The position numbers were made by a program, and so were the translations under genes. A DNA stretch of 64,000 nucleotides from Rhodocollybia butyracea (lineage: Eukaryota; Basidiomycota; Agaricomycetes; Agaricales; Omphalotaceae): the NCBI GenBank assembly GCA_015501585.1, contig JADNRY010000194.1, positions 1 to 64,000 on the forward strand, in the 5' to 3' direction. The notes beneath the pieces are model-generated. The model worked only from the letters and a program-made list of their open reading frames with translations. It searched no databases and had not been told where the DNA came from. Positions 59,914 to 64,000 of the stretch are shown here, piece after piece. How positions within the stretch are numbered: the first letter of the stretch is position 1; each line of letters starts with the position of its first letter.

Positions 59914-62064
59914 TATGTCCGAATCCAAGCCATCACAGGTTCAAGAGCCGCCAGGATCGCCCCGACAATCCTCTATACAACTGCATCTGCAGAGGAAGAA
60001 CCACCATACAGCGTATACACAAAGAAAGAAAAATGGTTTCTTGTTCTCCTGATCGCGTCTTCAGGACTGTTTAGGTACGTTTGGCGTCGAAATCTAAACA
60101 GAAACTTCGAATTCATTCACTATGCTTTATTCCAGCCCTCTGACAGCAAATGTCTATTTTCCTGCTATACCCACAATTGCCGATGCATTCAACAAATCCA
60201 CAGAACTGATAAATCTGACAGTAAATGGCACTATGCGACTCTGCAGCTACGATTGCTGACTTATCGTAGGTCACAATGTACATGGTTTTCCAAGGCATTT
60301 GTACGCTTATACCTTCGGGACTCGTGAATATTTTGACTAAAGCAATTTTCTTTTAGCTCCAATGTTTTTTGGTGCCCTCGCAGACGCCGTTGGTCGTCGT
60401 CTGATCTACGCTACTTGTTTGGCCATTTTGTCCGTCTCCTGCGTTGGCCTAGCTTTGACGCCGACAAATGCTTATTGGCTCTTGATGGTCCTGAGATGTG
60501 TTCAGGCAGCAGGCAGCACAAGTACCATTGCTTTAGGTGAATGGCACCAACCGATTAACCTCTAGGATCTCAACGCGGGCTTACACTTGTGTAGGTGCCG
60601 GTGTCATAGGAGACATTGCAGAACCTTACGAACGAGGTGGATTCATGGGTGCATATCAGACTGGACCTTTGGCAAGTTGTTTCAATTCTCGAGCTTTGCG
60701 TCACATCTGAAGGTGGAAATTGAACAGATCGGCCCCGCCATTGGCCCGATCATTGGAGGTGCCTTGGCCGGGAGCTTAGGATGGAGGTTGGTACTAAGAT
60801 CGAGCTCTTTGGAACCCATCGCCTAAAATATTTTCTCTGCAATCCCCAGGTCAATTTTTTGGTTCCTCGTTATAGCCGCAGCTGTAGCTTGCATATTCGT
60901 GCTTTTGTGAGTAGATATTCGATGAGATTTTGAAAAACGACTCACTCGCTCGTAACATATACAGATTCCTCCCTGAGACCCTTCGCTCCATCGTCGGCAA
61001 TGGAAGCATCAAGCCTTCTCCCCTACTGCGTCCCATCATTCCAATTGTCGCTGGATACAAAAATATTCCCGCTAATGAAAACGAAACCAAGCAACTGGAG
61101 AAAACCAAGGTAGCTCGGAAGCGTTTTCGTAATCCGCTTACTTTGTTACTCTACCCTGACATTCCACTGTTGCTGCTCTTCAACGGAACGGTCTCTGCTG
61201 TCTATTATGCAGTCACTGCGACGATTAGTTCTTTGTTCGTGTACGTTGAATCAAAGTATTTTTCAATGTCCTGTGCTGACCCTTTTCGTCTTTTGTACAG
61301 TGAAATCTACCCTTTTCTGTCCGAAACCGAGGTTGGACTGTGTTTCCTGTGCATTGGCGGTGGAATGACTGTTGGTAGCTTGGTTAGTGGGAGACTACTT
61401 GATCGAGAATGGCGTAGCGTCAGCAAAGCATACAGAGAGAATACGCTGAGCAAAAAAGGAGGAGAAGCCGCCGTTGCAGAGATCGACATCAAGAAAGCTC
61501 GTGACGATCCCGATTTCCCTATCGAATACGTGAGTTTTTGATTTTTACTGGAACTAATGTACTACGCTCATTTCATCTACATGGCTTTCAGGCTCGTCTC
61601 CGTGCGATTCCCTATATTATGATCTTCTTCGTTGGGGCGGTAATAGGGTATGGCTGGTGTATCCAAGCAGCTGTGCATATCTCCGCACCATTGATCTTGC
61701 AATTCGTGGGTGAGTGCGACCTATTCATAATTTAACTTAGCACTCACTAGCAATTTATCATCATCTAGTTGGTCTCACTTCCATCTTGGTCCTCAATGCT
61801 GCCCAAACCGTCACAGTCGATCTTGCACCTACCCAAAGCTCATCCGTATCAGCGTGTAACAATCTGTTCCGTGGTGGCCTTGGTGCTATCCTCGTTTCCG
61901 TTATCGATTTGATATTGAACGCACTTAAACCCGGGTGGACATATGTTCTGCTTGGCTTGATTTGCGCAGCTTTGACTCCTTTGGTGTGGGTTGTTATCAG
62001 GATTGGTCCGGGGTGTCGACAGAAGAGGAGGGAAAAGGAGCAGAGGGAGAACCAAAAGGCCTGA
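59914..62064 (+). CDS. MFS exporter (DHA1, quinidine/multidrug-resistance-like)
   Basis: Twelve-helix proton antiporter, likely in the plasma membrane, exporting the product or protecting the host. Segments: EEEPPYSVYTKKEKWFLVLL, SPLTANVYFPAIPTIADAF (helix 1), then ALADAVGRRLIYATCLAIL (the A-motif loop). AGVIGDIAEPYERGGFMGAY follows, then GPAIGPIIGGALAGSLGWR (motif C) and LPETLRSIVGNGSIKPSPLL. The C-terminal half has FLCIGGGMTVGSLVSGRLLD. It ends GCRQKRREKEQRENQKA. The 5' end is uncertain: the ATG at 59914 (MSESKPSQVQEPPG) joins the body only if one base is missing in the C run 59960-59963. Otherwise an upstream exon must exist. Confidence 0.85.
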
Positions 62065-64000
62065 TGAGGAAGGACGGACCTTTCGAATAGATTTTGATAC
62101 TTATTCCGACATACATGAACATTCTTTTAGTTACTACAGTTGAATTTCTAATGCATAAGATCGTGCCCGATGAATTTCAGATACTGAGCATGGTTTTATC
62201 ATGGCTGTGTCCAGGAAAAATGTAAGAGAACGCTCGAAGGCTCTAACTGCGTATAAGCTAAGTGAATTTAGCCTCGTGGAACGTCCGATGACAATGTTCA
62301 AGTGTATAATTCTTCGACCTGGTCAAGTCCTTTTCCGAAGATCGGTTTGGCGGTGGTACTATGTACGCAAGTTGAATGCCAATTCATAACCCGATATATT
62401 TGAGTACCTGTGTATGCGGTGAAGTCAACAACAAGAATATTATTGGATAGCTCTGGAAGGAAGGAAGAAGAATCTATCGCACGGCATGGCCAAGAGCTGA
62501 ACGTCAGATCCAGTCTGGATCATCATCCAAAGATTACTCCTATGTACACTATCTACTCTGGGGCTCAATGTGAGGAGAGGAGGGGACCAGGAGCAGATCC
62601 GTCGCGGTAGACCCTTCCCCCCTGCTCCACGCCACATACAGCCAGTGTTGTTATATGCATATATATAAGGCCAAGAATAGGTTGCATGCAAAGGCGGGGG
62701 CGATGAAGAAACTGAAAGGTCTGGATGTAAAGCATAGGGGGAACGGCGCTACAAGGTTGACGTATTCATCTGAATAAAATTCCGAGCTTTTTTCTTGAAA
62801 AAGGCGAGGACTAGTTGACAACTGGTGACGTATGAGTCCGAGGTGAATTAGTGCGAGATGCGGCGCACGTCTAAAGAGGCAAAATAGTCAGCGGGAACTC
62901 AGAGCGTTCAGAGCGACAGCCAGGACCAGCGGATGTGGGGAGTTTTTGGACACATACAGGAGTGTTATGACTGCCTCTTCATTTTAAATGCAATATCTTC
63001 CTGGGCACTCTAAAGCTTTTTTGAAACAGTTTCTATTGGGTTGTATATCAGTCTACTATTTGAATTTCAGTGCGAATGCTCACTTCGGGAACCTGAGTTG
63101 TAAATGAGCTCAAAATGAGCTAAGAATAATCTGGTGCAAGATCAGTTGTAGATTGGGTTCGCCGATGGTTGCTTTTCTGGGCTTCGGCTTAAGCTTGGCG
63201 TATAGTATAACTGTAAGGTCAATGCCGATTGTCGCATACCGTGAGTTTTGGGTGTATCTCTTCCCTTTCATTTTTTTTAGTTTGTCCCATAAGAAACCAA
63301 GCGTGGGGGTGCTATTCATCCGCTTTACATAATTTTTTATCTCAACAACTCGCTCCAGTCGATGGAACCGCATTGCGAAGCTGTACCTACTGTGTTATTT
63401 ATTTATTTTTGTCCAACATTTTCCTCTGCTGACTTATTTTCCAAGAATGTGGTAATAGTATCAGCATCACGCGTCTTCTATCTTTAAAAGCCTACTAGGT
63501 CACTTTCAAATCGAGCGACCTCCTTGAGGTGATCTCTCCCTCGCTGTTCCCCCGCCACTATGGCACTGACATTTTTGGCTACCCTCCAACCAATAGCCAC
63601 TGCTACTACTTGGTTACCACCTGCATGATGCCACTTGTTACTCTGGCGGACCTTTCTGTATTGTAATTGGGCCGATTGGGTAGTAAGTACCAGGAAGGAT
63701 GGATGAACTATGGGGGCTGTCAGTTTGGTATCCGTACCCTCGTGAGTGCCTATTTTGCATCAGTTCGTTCGATTACTTTTCGCCGGTGGTAGATATTTAA
63801 GCATTCCATGTTCTCCATCCATAGTATATTAACTGATGAATCGGAAACTACTAACAAGATGCGCGTGGAGCTCCGTTGTTGGATAAATCGCGCTGGTAGC
63901 CCACTCGTTAGTATCTAGAAAGCTATCGTTATCGTTCGTACGTTCATTCCCAACTCAGCATCTGTCAAAATTGTCGAAGATATATCAAAGTAAGTTCTCT
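62065..64000. other. Right flank, no gene recognised
   Basis: Only short frames (under 90 codons) without family signatures. Small features include a GGAAGGAAGGAAG run near 62457. It may be the cluster border or the promoter zone of a gene beyond the window. Confidence 0.45.

Noticed and set aside
62201..62389. 62-codon plus-strand frame after the MFS gene
   Set aside because: Short, basic, no homology pattern and no splice partners.

Overview
The window looks like nuclear DNA of a filamentous basidiomycete (Agaricomycetes-type). Genes are cut by many 45-70 nt GT..AG introns, and the families present are typical of mushroom secondary metabolism. These are fungal class I terpene synthases, several P450 clades, a short heme-thiolate peroxidase, Zn2Cys6 regulators and fungal-type MFS. 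I see no rRNA, tRNA or CRISPR. The gene models were spliced by eye from conserved motifs, so exon borders are approximate.

Layout. 1-1.35 kb: 5' part of a minus-strand, probably LTR-type retroelement. 1.6-2.7 kb: heme-thiolate peroxidase. 6.1-7.6 and 13.2-14.7 kb: two close paralogous class I terpene synthases. Between them lie a small TIR element, an acetoacetate-decarboxylase-like gene and a dead hydrolase fragment. 17.5-18.8 kb: intact alpha/beta-hydrolase. 19.5-27.5 kb: three unrelated P450s. 28.2-30.2 kb: three-repeat MYB protein reading in frame into a GST. 33.7-38.7 kb: tandem FAD-linked (BBE-like) oxidases. 39.4-41.2 kb: Baeyer-Villiger monooxygenase. 41.6-47.6 kb: tandem P450 pair. 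48-51 kb: Zn2Cys6 activator. 52.5-53.6 kb: C2H2 zinc-finger protein. 54-56 kb: stand-alone class II diterpene cyclase. 56.9-58 kb: second decarboxylase-like gene. 58.5-59.6 kb: dienelactone hydrolase. 59.9-62 kb: MFS exporter.

Taken together this reads as one large terpenoid biosynthetic gene cluster, expanded by tandem and segmental duplication. It holds a class II (protonating, DADD) cyclase and two class I (DDxxD/NDxxSxxxE) synthases on separate polypeptides. Around them are five P450s, two BBE-type oxidases, a BVMO, a peroxygenase-type peroxidase, hydrolases, two decarboxylase-fold proteins, three kinds of transcription factor and an exporter. Most fungal labdane-type pathways use one fused class II/class I enzyme, so a split system would be unusual. 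No prenyl diphosphate synthase is visible.

Caution: six apparent frameshifts (in the peroxidase, the first BBE oxidase twice, the Zn2Cys6 factor twice, and the MFS) would each be mended by one extra base, and each lies in or beside a G or C run. They look more like homopolymer errors in the sequence than real gene death.
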